NCBI GenBank assembly: GCA_019424645.1
Contig: JAHYZB010000009.1
Span: 1-17,927 of the forward strand
Source of the DNA: Oxalobacter formigenes
GTDB lineage: Bacteria > Pseudomonadota > Gammaproteobacteria > Burkholderiales > Burkholderiaceae_D
Length of the DNA: 17,927 nt
Direction: 5' to 3'
Shown here piece after piece: positions 17,819 through 17,927 of this stretch. Position 1 is the stretch's first letter, and each line of letters begins with the position of its first letter. Both the position numbers and the translations under genes were made by a program. The notes beneath the pieces are model-generated. The model saw nothing but the letters and a program-made list of their open reading frames with translations. It searched no databases and had not been told where the DNA came from.

Positions 17819-17927
17819 ATGGACATGAATACTCCGGAAACCGGCTCCGATTTGAATAAAAAATTGAATCAGGCAGCCGACAACGTCAAGGACTCCCTGA
17901 AAAATGCCAGTGACAAGACTAAAGACG
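17819..17927 (+). CDS. Small lysine-rich helical protein (5' part, truncated by window end)
   Basis: Thirty-six codons are visible: MDMNTPETGSDLNKK, then LNQAADNVKDSLKNASDKTKD, running off the window. GAGGGA lies 5 bp before the ATG, a good ribosome-binding site; a second ATG at 17825 is possible. There is no signal peptide. The spacing of hydrophobic residues among K, D, N and A (LNQAADNVKDSLKNASDKTKD) suggests an amphipathic helix, as in small stress-associated proteins of the DUF883, CsbD or LEA-like kind, but I cannot assign a family from this fragment. A sigma-E-type promoter 175 bp upstream points to a stress role. Confidence 0.7.
   Translation, partial: MDMNTPETGSDLNKKLNQAADNVKDSLKNASDKTKD

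Overview
The window reads as ordinary chromosome from a betaproteobacterium of the order Burkholderiales. Oxalobacteraceae, and Oxalobacter in particular, fits best: base composition looks close to 50% GC, and the gene neighbourhoods are familiar from that order (thrC-moeA-moaD, nadE-glnB, trxB against ftsK-lolA, ispD-ispF against mfd). The genus is an inference from gene order and protein flavour, not from a search. No transposase, integrase, phage gene, CRISPR array, toxin-antitoxin pair, rRNA or tRNA was found.

Layout. (1) 1-75: last codons of an upstream gene, then a bidirectional terminator. (2) 98-3831, all minus: thrC (threonine synthase), moeA and moaD (molybdenum cofactor), then a DUF2239 gene. 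A perfect 20-bp inverted repeat separates moaD from DUF2239. (3) 4068-6157, plus: nadE (NAD+ synthetase) and glnB (PII signal protein), closed by a strong terminator. (4) 6180-8993, minus: trxB and a tightly coupled Smr-domain gene, then a Sel1-repeat lipoprotein and a GNAT acetyltransferase. (5) 9262-12340, plus: ftsK (DNA translocase) and lolA (lipoprotein carrier), closed by a terminator shared with the convergent ispF. (6) 12354-13612, minus: ispD-ispF (MEP isoprenoid pathway). (7) 13740-17198, plus: mfd (transcription-repair coupling factor). (8) 17202-17441, minus: a small unknown protein whose stop lies 3 bp from the mfd stop. (9) 17442-17818: intergenic DNA with a sigma-E-like promoter, leading to the truncated start of a small lysine-rich protein at 17819.

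The genes do not form one system. They are separate housekeeping modules: amino acid and cofactor synthesis, nitrogen sensing, redox and ribosome quality control, chromosome segregation, outer-membrane lipoprotein transport, isoprenoid synthesis and repair. The items most worth a second look are regulatory: the palindrome before DUF2239 (750-797), the sigma-E-like promoter with a long leader (17611-17818), and the hairpin plus T-run abutting the GNAT start (6764-6798). I found no convincing sign of a new multi-gene system.
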